A DNA stretch of 64,000 bases, taken from Nocardioides jishulii (GTDB taxonomy: Bacteria; Actinomycetota; Actinomycetes; Propionibacteriales; Nocardioidaceae). Where the stretch lies: assembly GCF_006007965.1 (NCBI RefSeq), contig NZ_CP040748.1:62001-126000 (forward strand), given 5' to 3'. Every line of letters starts with the position of its first letter. Position 1 is the stretch's first letter. Under the pieces are notes generated by a model. It was not told the origin of the DNA. It searched no databases and saw nothing but the letters and a program-made list of their open reading frames with translations. Below are positions 34,804 through 43,074 of this stretch, piece after piece. The translations under genes and the position numbers were made by a program.

Positions 34804-34809
34804 AGGGTA
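34804..34809 (-). promoter_or_regulatory. -10 element of glycosylase gene
   Basis: TACCCT (minus strand) ends 6 bases before ATG 34797. It gives the glycosylase its own promoter although the upstream operon ends only 30 bases away. Confidence 0.5.
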
Positions 34810-34827
34810 GCGCCGCTCGGGGAGCGC

Positions 34828-35127
34828 TCAGATGAACTTGGCGTCCATCTCGGAGAGGTCCAGGGTCAGCGAACCCATGTTGGTCGCGATGGTGTCGGCG
34901 GAGGTGCGGGCCACGTCGGTGACGATCATCCACGACGCTTCGTAGACCTGGGTGCCCTCGCGCACGACGTCGGCGAACTGGCCGGCGCCTTCGCGGAGGA
35001 GGGAGGCGTCCTTGGTGACGCCGGTCCGCACGGCGTCGAAGTCGTCGGCGGCGTCTGCACACTCCTTGCGAGCCCGGGCGACGACCTGGGGGTCGACCTG
35101 GATGACGGGTCCGCCCGGGCCGCTCAC
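34828..35127 (-). CDS. small helical EspC/WXG100-like protein
   Basis: 99 aa from GTG 35127, which overlaps the lipoprotein stop (GTGA). It is almost entirely helical, begins IQVDPQVVARARKE and has no signal. The length, helical hairpin pattern and location recall type VII secretion targets (EspC-like), but the WXG tripeptide is missing; only ASW occurs. Third gene of an overlapping operon. Assignment is tentative. Confidence 0.6.
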   Translation of the reverse strand: MSGPGGPVIQVDPQVVARARKECADAADDFDAVRTGVTKDASLLREGAGQFADVVREGTQVYEASWMIVTDVARTSADTIATNMGSLTLDLSEMDAKFI

Positions 35128-35735
35128 GAGGCCGCCCTCGGCTCGAAGGAGATGCGGTAGTTGATGAGGTTGTTCTGCTGGTCCTCGTTGACCGTCGGCT
35201 CGATCTCGAGGGTCTCCGGCGCCGCGATGCCGGTGGTCGGCAAGGTGGCGGTGACGATGCGCCCGAGGTCGGGCGCCGACTCGGCGGAGGAGAGAAAGCT
35301 GCGTACGTCGCCGGGGTCGACCCCGAAGTCGCCCACGGCGGTCTCGAGTCGCTGGGCGACGTCGTCGAGCGAGAGCTGGTGCACGCCGACGAGGAGACGG
35401 TCGACCTCTCCGGAGGCGGCGGTGCGCACGCCCAGGACGTTGACGTGGTCGGTCGAGAGCACGTGGCCGTCGGAGAAGGTCACGGTCACCCGGAAGGAGC
35501 TCAGGTCCTTGTTCTCGAGGTAGGCGTCGTCGGCGTCGCCGACCAGTCCGAGCTCCTCGCGGGTGGGCGGGTCGGCGAGGTCGATCTCGACGTGGCCGTC
35601 GGCCAGCACCTCCGCAATGGCGGTGTCCTTGGCGGCGCGGGCGTCGTCCTGGCGGGTGTTCACGGCACATCCTCCTGTGGTCAGCAGCATGACGGTGGCG
35701 GCGGTCGCGGCGGCGATCGCGCTCCTACTGTTCAA
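35124..35735 (-). CDS. lipoprotein of unknown function
   Basis: 203 aa. Signal MNSRSAIAAATAATVMLLTTGGC with lipobox Cys23 (LTTGGC). The rest is a soluble domain with no recognised family; the C-terminal half alternates strands and helices (ETLEIEPTVNEDQQNNLINYR). Start overlaps the upstream gene by 11 bases and stop overlaps the downstream GTG, so the three are translationally coupled. Probably acts on the outer face of the membrane with its two neighbours. Confidence 0.7.
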   Translation of the reverse strand: MNSRSAIAAATAATVMLLTTGGCAVNTRQDDARAAKDTAIAEVLADGHVEIDLADPPTREELGLVGDADDAYLENKDLSSFRVTVTFSDGHVLSTDHVNVLGVRTAASGEVDRLLVGVHQLSLDDVAQRLETAVGDFGVDPGDVRSFLSSAESAPDLGRIVTATLPTTGIAAPETLEIEPTVNEDQQNNLINYRISFEPRAAS

Positions 35736-37548
35736 TGCGATCGATCTCCCAGCCGTCGCGCAGGTGCTCGAGGATGTCGTCGAGCGTGTTCTTGAGACGG
35801 TACTGCTCCACGCGTTCGGGCACGTCGGCCGCGATCAGCGCCCGCGCCAGCTCGGGGTCCTCGCTCAACAGCTTCTGGTAGGCGGGCAGGGTGTCCTCCT
35901 TGATGAGTCGCCACCGGTCCTCGAAGAGCGCCACGTTGCCGTCGGCGAAGGGGGTGTCGACGTACACCGTGACCACGAGCGGGTTGTCCAGCGTGATCGG
36001 CGTGCCGGGGATCCTCACCTTGTTGAACGGCCCCGTGTCCACCGCCATCTGCACCGGGTAGAGCTCGGCGAACGACTTGGCGCCGGGGATGGACGGCTTG
36101 CCGATCTGGGTCATCACCCAGGTCATCGCCTCTCCGGTGAGCGGACGGTTGTACATCCGGAGGTAGTCCTCCTTGATGACGACCTCCTGCTCGCGCCGGA
36201 GGAACTCGACGTTGGCGTCGGAGACCCGCTGCGTGTCGCCCGAGTCCAGGCCGACCCAGGCGTCGTACACGTCCTTGGGGATCGCGCCCGCCTCGTACAT
36301 CTCGAGGATCGCTGCGATCCCGCCCTCGTTGTAGGCCTGGTGGGTGCGGCCCTGGTCGAAGAAGATGTTCTTCTGCATGCCGAGCAGGGTGGTCTCGTAG
36401 AACGTCAGCTCCTCGTCGGTCATCCCGGCGAGCACGTCAATCGTGGCGCTCGGGGTGACCGGCCCGAAGGGGGAGGAGCCCATCGAGTCGACCTTCTGCG
36501 CCCAGGAGCGGACCATCCCGAGGTCGAGGAAGCCGCCGGCGAAGGAGGGGCCGATCATGTTGGCCATCCCGGCCCACTGGAGGTCGGAGTTCTCGAGGTA
36601 GAGGTCGCCGTAGTAGCGGTAGACCTTCATGATCGTCTCGCGGTTGAACTCCGCGCCCTTGCTGGGGTCCCACGTGCTCATGTCGATCCCGGCGTCAGCC
36701 GCGGCGTCGAGGAACCAGTACTGGTCGAGGGTCTCCTTGAACTGCCGCGGGTGCAGCCCCAGGCCGCGCGCCCGCTCGAGCATCTCGGTGACCTCGGCGA
36801 GGTCGTTCGACGGCTTCGTCAGCTCGAGAAGCAGGTCGTGCGCCGGGCCGCCGTACTCCTTCTCGGCCTGGTCGCGCAACCGGCGCAGGAGGTCGTCGCT
36901 GGGCAGCCTGCCCATCGGGTGCTGCGCCAGGCCCCGGGCGGTGAACGGACCCGCCTCGCCGGCCTTGATCGGTAGCGGCACGGACTCCTGCAGCCGCCGC
37001 GACATCGTCCGCGCAGCGCGGGTCAGGTCGTTGACGAGGTCGTCGTACTCGCCCTCGAGCTTCTCCTTCGCTGCCGAGTGCACCCCAGAGGCCACGCTGA
37101 CGGCGGAGGAGCGGATCTCGTCGGTCTCGCGCCTCGCCTGCTGGCGCTCCTGGCCGGTGGTGCCCTCGGGCAGGTTGCCCATGGACCTCGCACGTTGCCG
37201 GTCGGCCGCCTTCACCGCGGCGTCGTGGACCCGGGCTGCCTCCTCCCACCGGCGGTTGAGGTCAGGGAGCTCGTGGTCGACCGCCTCGTCGAGCCGGTCG
37301 GCGAAGGCCTTGACCGCGCCCTCCGCGGCCTCGAGACGGCGTACGAAGCCGCGGGTGTCGCTCGCGAGCTCGCGGGCCTGACCTGCCATGAAGTCGGACG
37401 CGTCGCCGGTCCAGCCCTGCCTCCAGCGGTCAGGCGCGCGACGCAGGACCCGCTCACCGGCACCCAGGGCCTCGGCGTGCCGGACCATCTGCCGCTGCGC
37501 CCGTCGCAGCGCGCTGACGTCGACGTCGAGCCTGAAGTGCTCCCCCAT
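35725..37548 (-). CDS. large protein with WXG100-like N-domain
   Basis: 607 aa. The first 100 residues are helical with WRQGWTGDASDFMAGQA, a W-x-G hairpin turn as in WXG100/LXG-type secreted proteins. A long coiled region (about 100-200) follows. The C-terminal half holds YRYYGDLYLENSDLQWAGMANM, which distantly recalls DUF2515-like segments, and ends in LKNTLDDILEHLRDGWEID. No signal peptide. Type VII-like export is inferred from the N-domain only, as no EccC ATPase gene is nearby. ATG 37548 has TAGGGT eight bases upstream. First gene of a three-gene overlapping operon. Confidence 0.65.
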   Translation of the reverse strand: MGEHFRLDVDVSALRRAQRQMVRHAEALGAGERVLRRAPDRWRQGWTGDASDFMAGQARELASDTRGFVRRLEAAEGAVKAFADRLDEAVDHELPDLNRRWEEAARVHDAAVKAADRQRARSMGNLPEGTTGQERQQARRETDEIRSSAVSVASGVHSAAKEKLEGEYDDLVNDLTRAARTMSRRLQESVPLPIKAGEAGPFTARGLAQHPMGRLPSDDLLRRLRDQAEKEYGGPAHDLLLELTKPSNDLAEVTEMLERARGLGLHPRQFKETLDQYWFLDAAADAGIDMSTWDPSKGAEFNRETIMKVYRYYGDLYLENSDLQWAGMANMIGPSFAGGFLDLGMVRSWAQKVDSMGSSPFGPVTPSATIDVLAGMTDEELTFYETTLLGMQKNIFFDQGRTHQAYNEGGIAAILEMYEAGAIPKDVYDAWVGLDSGDTQRVSDANVEFLRREQEVVIKEDYLRMYNRPLTGEAMTWVMTQIGKPSIPGAKSFAELYPVQMAVDTGPFNKVRIPGTPITLDNPLVVTVYVDTPFADGNVALFEDRWRLIKEDTLPAYQKLLSEDPELARALIAADVPERVEQYRLKNTLDDILEHLRDGWEIDRIEQ

Positions 37549-37556
37549 GCGCCCCG

Positions 37557-37562
37557 ACCCTA
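37557..37562 (-). promoter_or_regulatory. -10 element of WXG-like operon
   Basis: TAGGGT (minus strand) ends 8 bases before ATG 37548. Confidence 0.5.
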
Positions 37563-37724
37563 GTGGCGCCGGCGGGACGGCTCAACGGCCTTCACCGGGG
37601 GAACGTACGTGGATCCGGGTCGATCACCGAGTCTCGGGCCGTCTAGTGATGACGCGATACGCAGCGATAGATCCGATACAGGCGACACTCTCGCCAAATC
37701 TAGGGTCTGCGCTAGAACCGCCGA

Positions 37725-37730
37725 TACCTT
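37725..37730 (+). promoter_or_regulatory. -10 element of AAA ATPase gene
   Basis: TACCTT ends 6 bases before GTG 37737. The preceding 100 bases are AT-richer than average (GATACG, CGATAGATCC), as for a regulated promoter. Confidence 0.45.
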
Positions 37731-37736
37731 CTGATC

Positions 37737-38951
37737 GTGGACCCGATCAGGAACCCGTACGCCCCCGGTGCCGGCCAACGACCCCCCGAGCTCGCCGGCC
37801 GCGACGCCCAGCTGGCCGCCTTCGACGTGGTGCTGGAGCGCGTCGCCAAGGGGCGCCCGGAGCGCTCCATCGTGCTGACCGGGCTGCGCGGCGTCGGCAA
37901 GACCGTGCTGCTGAACGCGCTGCGCTCGGCCGCCGTGCGCAAGCGCTGGGGGACCGGCAAGCTGGAGGCCCGTCCCGACCAGGGCCTGCGCCGTCCCCTG
38001 TCGAGCGCACTGCACCAGGCCGTCCGCGAGCTCGGCCACCCGCAGGCGGAGGAGGCCGACCACGTGCTCGGCGTGATCCGCTCCTTCGCCCAGCGCGAGG
38101 CGGGGTCGGGTGCCAAGCTGCGCGACCAGTGGAGCCCGGGCATCGACGCCCCCGCCGTGCGCGGACGCGCCGACTCGGGCGACATCGAGATCGACCTCGT
38201 CGAGCTCTTCACCGACGTGGGCGGGCTCGCCCAGGACGTCGGCAAGGGCGTGGCGATCTTCATCGACGAGATGCAGGACCTCGGCCCCGACGACGTCTCC
38301 GCGCTCTGCGCGGCGTGCCACGAGATGAGCCAGTCCCGACTGCCGGTGATCGTGGTCGGCGCCGGCCTGCCCCACCTGCCAGCCGTGCTGTCGGCGTCGA
38401 AGTCCTACTCCGAGCGCCTCTTCTCCTACCAGCGGATCGACCGGCTCACCCGCGAGGGCACCGACGCCGCGCTCTCGCTGCCCGCCGAGGACGAGGACGC
38501 CTGCTACACCGTCGAGGCGCTCGACGCCCTGCACCTGGCGACCGGCGGCTACCCCTACTTCATCCAGGCGTACGGCAAGGCGGTCTGGGACCGCGCCCCG
38601 CGTTCGCCGATCACCCTGGACGACGTCACGGTCGCCTCGCCCGAGGCGGAGGCGGAGCTGGCGGTCGGCTTCTTCGGCTCCCGCTACGAGCGCGCGACGC
38701 CGGGGGAGCGCGACTACCTGCGCGCCATGTCGGACGCAGCGGTGGCGATGGCCGAGAGGGGCGAGGAGGAGGTCGACGACATCGGTTCGGTGCCGACGGC
38801 CGACGTGGCGGCGATCCTCGGCAAGAAGCCGCAGTCGCTCTCCCCGGCGCGCGACGCCCTGCTGAAGAAGGGGCTGATCTACTCGGGCGAGCGAGGCAAG
38901 ATCGCCTTCACCGTGCCGCACTTCGGCAAGTACCTGCGTACGCAGGCGTGA
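37737..38951 (+). CDS. orphan AAA-family ATPase with winged-helix tail
   Basis: 404 aa. Walker A is GLRGVGKT (49-56), Walker B IFIDEMQDL (about 175), and a sensor-like VIVVGAGLPHL follows. The C-terminus (about 345-404) is a winged-helix-like module (ADVAAILGKKPQSLSPARDALLKKGLI). Overall it resembles ORC/Cdc6- and STAND-like ATP-binding proteins (AAA_16 type). No partner gene is attached, so the role is unknown. Confidence 0.82.
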   Translation: MDPIRNPYAPGAGQRPPELAGRDAQLAAFDVVLERVAKGRPERSIVLTGLRGVGKTVLLNALRSAAVRKRWGTGKLEARPDQGLRRPLSSALHQAVRELGHPQAEEADHVLGVIRSFAQREAGSGAKLRDQWSPGIDAPAVRGRADSGDIEIDLVELFTDVGGLAQDVGKGVAIFIDEMQDLGPDDVSALCAACHEMSQSRLPVIVVGAGLPHLPAVLSASKSYSERLFSYQRIDRLTREGTDAALSLPAEDEDACYTVEALDALHLATGGYPYFIQAYGKAVWDRAPRSPITLDDVTVASPEAEAELAVGFFGSRYERATPGERDYLRAMSDAAVAMAERGEEEVDDIGSVPTADVAAILGKKPQSLSPARDALLKKGLIYSGERGKIAFTVPHFGKYLRTQA

Positions 38952-38976
38952 GCGCGCCTGTCCGCAGGGTGCACAT

Positions 38977-39003
38977 CTGACACATGGGTTGTCAGCACAA
39001 CCC
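38977..39003. terminator. overlapping alternative hairpins after the ATPase gene
   Basis: GGGTTGT-CAGC-ACAACCC (38986-39003) forms a 7-bp stem with a 4-base loop. A second stem CTGACA / TGTCAG (38977-38995) overlaps it and excludes it. Position 25-50 bases past the stop fits a weak terminator. Confidence 0.4.
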
Positions 39004-39103
39004 CACCTGTGCGCACAGCCCGACGCCCGAGACGTCCGTTGCCCCCCTGCGCGACCACGCATAGCGTCGTCGCGAACCCCTGCTCGGACCCCATGGAGCC
39101 CCC

Positions 39104-40435
39104 ATGCTGCGAACGCTCGCCACCGCCCTCACCGCCGCTGTGCTGCTGCTCGCCGGCCTCACGGCGCCCGTCTCAGCCCACGACCACCCCGGGAAGGGGC
39201 CGAAGGCGCCCCGGCCCATCGTGTTCGTGCACGGGTCCTCGGGCTCCGGGTCGCAGTTCGAGAGCCAGGCCCAGCGGTACGCGTCGAACGGCTATCCGGT
39301 GGAGTGGATCGAGGCGCACGAGTACGACTCGACCTTCGCCACCAACTCGCTGGCCGACGTCCACGCCGCGCTCGACGCCCGGATCGACGCGCTGCGCGAG
39401 CGTACCGGCGCCGCGCAGGTCGACGTGCTGGCCCACTCGCTGGGGACCTACGTGGTGCAGCGGTACCTGGCCAGCTCACCCGAACGGGCCGCCGAGGTCG
39501 CGCACTACGTCAACCTCGACGGCGCCCCGGCTGCCGCGCCGCCGGGTGGCGTGGACACCTTGGCTGTCTGGGGGGAGAACAACGCCGCGGCGGAGGTGAC
39601 CGGAGCCCGCAACGTGCACCTCGACGACCAGGGCCACACCGAGACCGTCACCTCGCCCGAGTCGTTCACGGAGGCCTACGCCTTCTTCACCGGCCGCGCG
39701 CCGAGGACGACGGAGGTGGTCCGCGCCCGCGGCCGCGTCGACGTCTCGGGCCGCGCGGTCCTGTTCCCCAGCAACGTCGGCGTCGACGGGGCGACGCTCG
39801 AGGTGCACCGGGTCAGAGCGCTCACTGGACGGCGGACCGGCCACCGCCCGGTGGCGACCTACAGCCTCTCCGGGGACGGCGCCTTCGGCCCGTTCAAGGC
39901 AGACCCGAAGGCCTCGTACGAGTTCGCGCTCCTCTGGCCGGACGGCCCGACCCACCACTTCTACCGCCAGCCGTTCCGGCGCTCCAACTCCCTCGTCCGC
40001 CTGCTGACCAGCGTCCCGGGCACGGGTCTCGACGCCGTCACCGAGAAGAGCGACGCCCACGTCAACCTGACGGTGAACCGCAACAAGGAGTGGTGGGGGG
40101 ACCAGGGCGCGGCGGGGGACGCCCTGAGCATCGGCGGCCAGGACGTGCTGGCGCCCGCGGTCGCGCCCCGGAAGCGCCGGATCATCGGCGTCTTCGGCTA
40201 CGACGCGGGCAGCGACGGGGTGAGCACCCTCGGCACGGTGCTGCCGGCCTTCGCCGCCCTCCCCTTCATCACCGGCACGGACGTCCACCTGGCGGCGTCG
40301 AAGCGCGGGACCGTGCGGCTGGTGGCGAAGGCCCGCGGGGAGCGCCGCCCCCAGGTGATCTCCGTCCCGGCCCTGCCGTCGAGCGAGCACCGCATCAGCG
40401 TCCAGTTCGACGACTACGTGCCGCGCCTTCCGTGA
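39104..40435 (+). CDS. secreted lipase-like alpha/beta hydrolase
   Basis: 443 aa. Signal peptide ends near APVSA. The N-terminal half is an alpha/beta hydrolase: oxyanion region FVHGSSGSG (about 41-49), nucleophile Ser112 in LAHSLGTYV, and a probable His in DDQGHTET. About 220 additional C-terminal residues are beta-rich (VRARGRVDVSGRAV, ISVQFDDYVPRLP) and may bind lipid or cell wall. A TAGCGT hexamer at 39062-39067 would give a 29-base leader. Confidence 0.85.
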   Translation: MLRTLATALTAAVLLLAGLTAPVSAHDHPGKGPKAPRPIVFVHGSSGSGSQFESQAQRYASNGYPVEWIEAHEYDSTFATNSLADVHAALDARIDALRERTGAAQVDVLAHSLGTYVVQRYLASSPERAAEVAHYVNLDGAPAAAPPGGVDTLAVWGENNAAAEVTGARNVHLDDQGHTETVTSPESFTEAYAFFTGRAPRTTEVVRARGRVDVSGRAVLFPSNVGVDGATLEVHRVRALTGRRTGHRPVATYSLSGDGAFGPFKADPKASYEFALLWPDGPTHHFYRQPFRRSNSLVRLLTSVPGTGLDAVTEKSDAHVNLTVNRNKEWWGDQGAAGDALSIGGQDVLAPAVAPRKRRIIGVFGYDAGSDGVSTLGTVLPAFAALPFITGTDVHLAASKRGTVRLVAKARGERRPQVISVPALPSSEHRISVQFDDYVPRLP

Positions 40436-40464
40436 GCGGGGCGGCCGTCGGCTGGCCGGCCCGC
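40436..40464. terminator. bidirectional terminator between convergent genes
   Basis: Arms GCGGGGCGGCC / GGCCGGCCCGC, 11 bp with one mismatch and a 7-base loop. It fills the 37-base gap between the lipase stop and the stop of the minus-strand gene. Confidence 0.7.
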
Positions 40465-40472
40465 TCGGCGTC

Positions 40473-41252
40473 CTACCGCTGGAGGCGGGACAGGAGCGGG
40501 ATGAGCGCGGCGTTGTCCCGGTCCAAGGTGGTGACGGCGTCGCCGGCCGACTCCGCCGTCCAGGCGCCGTACTGATTGCTGCCGTAGAGGACGTTGTCGA
40601 CGACCGCGAACTGGTACAGCACGCCGAACGGGTCCGAGGCGCCGCTCCAGGTGTAGGCGAAGGTGAACGTCCGGGTCCCGGCGCGGGCGTTCGCCTCGTC
40701 GATCGACTCGAAGACTTCCGCGGTGTAGTAGTCCTCGCCGCCGTACGGGTTGTCGTAGACGGGGCAGCTCGCGACCGCGTCACGCAGTGCTCGGAAGGTC
40801 GCCCGAGCGGCGTCGGCGCTCTCGTAGCCCGCGATCGCGCGATGGAGACTGACCTCGTCGGTGCTGACGCCGGCGGACAGCGTGTTCGTGTACCCGGACC
40901 TGAACAGCACCCCTTCACGGCAGTGGCCCTCCGGCATCTGGATGCCGGCGCCGCGGAGACTGGGGCCGTCGATGAAGGCCTGGCCGTAGGTCTTCGCCCA
41001 CCCCCGGTCGAGCGGGAACAGCCCGAACGGGATCGGGTCAGCGGCCCCGGACGGCTCCGTCGAGGGCGGCTCCTCGACCGTCGAGGACGGCTCCGCGACC
41101 GGCGTGGGCTCACCAACGGGCTGCGTGGCCCGCGTGCTGGCGGCCGAGGTGGGGGCGGCGTCCTCCTCGTCCCACGCCTGCATCGCCAGCGGGATCGCGA
41201 TCGCGGCGATCACACCCAGTGCGGCGAGGAGCAGGAGCAGCGTGCGCTTCAT
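40473..41252 (-). CDS. membrane-anchored extracytoplasmic protein of unknown function
   Basis: 259 aa from ATG 41252. One N-terminal helix MKRTLLLLLAALGVIAAIAI, a Pro/Glu/Ser/Thr-rich spacer (about 30-70), then a globular domain with two cysteines (EGHCREG, ASCPVYD) that may be disulfide-linked. The layout loosely recalls extracytoplasmic sensor domains of PknH type. An in-frame ATG further upstream would put polar residues before the helix and is unlikely. Confidence 0.7.
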   Translation of the reverse strand: MKRTLLLLLAALGVIAAIAIPLAMQAWDEEDAAPTSAASTRATQPVGEPTPVAEPSSTVEEPPSTEPSGAADPIPFGLFPLDRGWAKTYGQAFIDGPSLRGAGIQMPEGHCREGVLFRSGYTNTLSAGVSTDEVSLHRAIAGYESADAARATFRALRDAVASCPVYDNPYGGEDYYTAEVFESIDEANARAGTRTFTFAYTWSGASDPFGVLYQFAVVDNVLYGSNQYGAWTAESAGDAVTTLDRDNAALIPLLSRLQR

Positions 41253-41324
41253 GGGGGTCTCATTCCCTCGGGGGCACGGTCGTTGCGCCACCATGTCATG
41301 CTCCGCGGGCGAACGGCGCGCGCG

Positions 41325-41330
41325 TAGAGT
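41325..41330 (+). promoter_or_regulatory. -10 element of small membrane protein gene
   Basis: TAGAGT ends 8 bases before GTG 41339. Confidence 0.5.
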
Positions 41331-41338
41331 CGGGCAGC

Positions 41339-41785
41339 GTGTCTCCCGCTCTTCTCCACCGCGTCCAGGGCATCGCAGGTCTCCTGCTGCTGCCCACCCT
41401 CCTGCTGCCGTGGCTGCGCCGCACCGGAGGTGGCGAGACGGAATGGGTCCCCGGCTACGCCCTGGCCCGCGAGCCGCGGGTCGTCGGGGTCGACGCGGTG
41501 CCGACCTTCCTCGCGGTGATCGCGGTGCTCGCGCTGGTCGTGGTCGCCGTCAGCGCGGCGTGGGGCTGGTGGCGTCGTTCCCTGGGGGCCAGCATGCTGG
41601 CCGGGCTGGCCGCCCTCTTCGCCGTCTTCGACGTGGTCGCGGTCTCTGCCGGCCGCCACCGCCTCGACGTGGCTGACGCGGGGCAGTCGGCCGGCCCCGG
41701 ACTCATGGTGACGGTCTTCCTGCTGGCCGTGGTCGTGCTGACGGTGCTTGCCCTCCTGGTGCGGTTGAAGCCCGCTCCGGAGTAG
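41339..41785 (+). CDS. four-helix membrane protein of unknown function
   Basis: 148 aa. Hydrophobic segments: IAGLLLLPTLLLPWL, FLAVIAVLALVVVAVSAAW, LAGLAALFAVFDVVAV and VTVFLLAVVVLTVLALLV. No family recognised. GTG 41339 was chosen over upstream starts from the -10 spacing. Confidence 0.65.
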   Translation: MSPALLHRVQGIAGLLLLPTLLLPWLRRTGGGETEWVPGYALAREPRVVGVDAVPTFLAVIAVLALVVVAVSAAWGWWRRSLGASMLAGLAALFAVFDVVAVSAGRHRLDVADAGQSAGPGLMVTVFLLAVVVLTVLALLVRLKPAPE

Positions 41786-41789
41786 TCCC

Positions 41790-41819
41790 TAGACACGTGA
41801 CCAAATGGTCACCTATGTT
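41790..41819 (+). promoter_or_regulatory. promoter with palindromic operator of the ArsR gene
   Basis: TAGACA (41790-41795) and TATGTT (41814-41819) are separated by 18 bases. A perfect palindrome GTGACC-AAAT-GGTCAC (41797-41812) fills the space between them. The -10 ends 6 bases before ATG 41826. This is the expected layout for autorepression by an ArsR protein. Confidence 0.75.
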
Positions 41820-41825
41820 GGGTGC

Positions 41826-42224
41826 ATGGACGACGACCTGGTGTTCAAGGCGATGGCGGACCCCGTCCGCCGGATGCTGCTGGACGCCCTCTTCGAGCGC
41901 GACGGACGCACGCTCGGAGAGCTCGAGACACTGGTCAATGCCCATGTCGAGATGACTCGTTTCGGAGTCGCCAAGCACCTGCGCCTGTTGGAGCAGGCCA
42001 CCCTGGTCACGACGGTCAAGCAGGGTCGCGAGAAGCGCCACTTCCTCAACGTGGTGCCGATCCAGCGCATCCACGAGCGGTGGATCGGCAAGTACGCCGA
42101 ACGCGCTGGGATCGCCTCGGTCCTGCTCGACCTCAAGAGTCGTCTCGAGTCCCCGTCCGGTCAGCACGACACCCCGCCCGACCGCGAGGGTGACCAACCG
42201 CGCACCACGGAGGAACCACCATGA
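41826..42224 (+). CDS. ArsR-family regulator
   Basis: 132 aa. N-terminal FKAMADPVRRMLLDALFERDGRTLGELE is the classic winged-helix start; the recognition region is MTRFGVAKHLRLLEQATLV. Metal-binding CXC is absent, so it belongs to the non-metal class that is coupled to SRPBCC proteins. The stop overlaps the SRPBCC start (ATGA). Autoregulation through the palindrome upstream is inferred. Confidence 0.9.
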   Translation: MDDDLVFKAMADPVRRMLLDALFERDGRTLGELETLVNAHVEMTRFGVAKHLRLLEQATLVTTVKQGREKRHFLNVVPIQRIHERWIGKYAERAGIASVLLDLKSRLESPSGQHDTPPDREGDQPRTTEEPP

Positions 42225-42742
42225 GCAACGGCATGAGCAACGACAACCTGATCCAGGTCTACACCGTCTACATCAACGCACCGGCCTCCAAGGTCTGGGC
42301 CGCGATCACGACGTCCGAGGGCACCAACCAGTGGGGCTACGGCGGCGACATCGAGGTCGACCTGACCGAGGGTGGCGCCTATCGCAACCTCACCACCCCT
42401 GCGATGCGAGCGATCGGGATGGGCGACCTCGCCGTCTCCGGCGTCGTGGAGAAGGTCGATCCCGAGCGGCTGCTGGTGCTCTCCTGGCAGCCTGCCTGGC
42501 ACCCCGAGTCTGCGCCGTCGCGCCTGACCTGGGAGCTCAGCGAGTTCGACGGTCCGTTGACCAAGGTCGTCCTGACCCATGACGCCACGGCGGCGCCGGA
42601 GTATGCCGACGAGCTCGCCGGTGGCGACGACCCGAACCAGGGTGGCGGCGGCTGGCCGTGGTCGCTGTCGGGGCTCAAGACGTACTGCGAGACCGGGGGG
42701 CGCCTCGTGGGCTCGGGCTCCGACGGCCACGACTTCGAGTGA
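42221..42742 (+). CDS. SRPBCC/AHSA1-like protein paired with ArsR
   Basis: 173 aa. It has the YINAPASKVWAAITTSEGTNQWGYGGDIE start typical of AHA1-C-like proteins with a hydrophobic cavity, and LTWELSEFDG and GWPWSLSGLKTYCETG near the end. Translational coupling to the regulator is a common pairing in which the SRPBCC protein may bind the same small molecule. Ligand unknown. Confidence 0.88.
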   Translation: MSNGMSNDNLIQVYTVYINAPASKVWAAITTSEGTNQWGYGGDIEVDLTEGGAYRNLTTPAMRAIGMGDLAVSGVVEKVDPERLLVLSWQPAWHPESAPSRLTWELSEFDGPLTKVVLTHDATAAPEYADELAGGDDPNQGGGGWPWSLSGLKTYCETGGRLVGSGSDGHDFE

Positions 42743-43061
42743 GTGCTGACTGATCCTCGTCGGCCGTGGGCGGGTTGCCTCACGATGAACTGAAGTAATC
42801 TCATCCAGTTGCGTGACCACGCCACGTCCGCGGTACGACGCCCTCGCGGGCGTACGCCTGCCGCCTCGCCGCGTCGAGGAGCCCGGGAGGCACGCCCTCC
42901 CCCCGGCGCCCGTGATGACCAGTAATGACCAGGTGCGATGGTCAGGGTGACGGCACGGAGATGGGTCGCCTTGAACGGGCGCGGATGGCCCGGAAGGGCT
43001 ATGTCAATCGGGCGATCGTCCACTCTGGAAGCAGTCCGGATCGTGCCCTGCCTTCGTCGCC
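42743..43061. other. 319-base intergenic stretch
   Basis: No convincing gene is seen. It holds an AT-richer piece near 42790-42810 flanked by AACTG / CAGTT, a hairpin ACGCCC-TCGC-GGGCGT near 42850, and a doubled ATGACCA at about 42912-42930. A non-coding RNA cannot be argued for or excluded. Confidence 0.4.
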
Positions 43062-43067
43062 TACCGT
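43062..43067 (+). promoter_or_regulatory. -10 element of 141-aa gene
   Basis: TACCGT ends 7 bases before ATG 43075. The intervening GGGAGGT resembles a ribosome site but is too close to the ATG. Confidence 0.5.
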
Positions 43068-43074
43068 GGGAGGT

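Noticed and set aside
32407..35160. 917-codon plus-strand frame across three minus-strand genes
   Set aside because: It crosses several well-supported genes and their intergenic gaps; repetitive Gly/Val/Glu/Arg composition.
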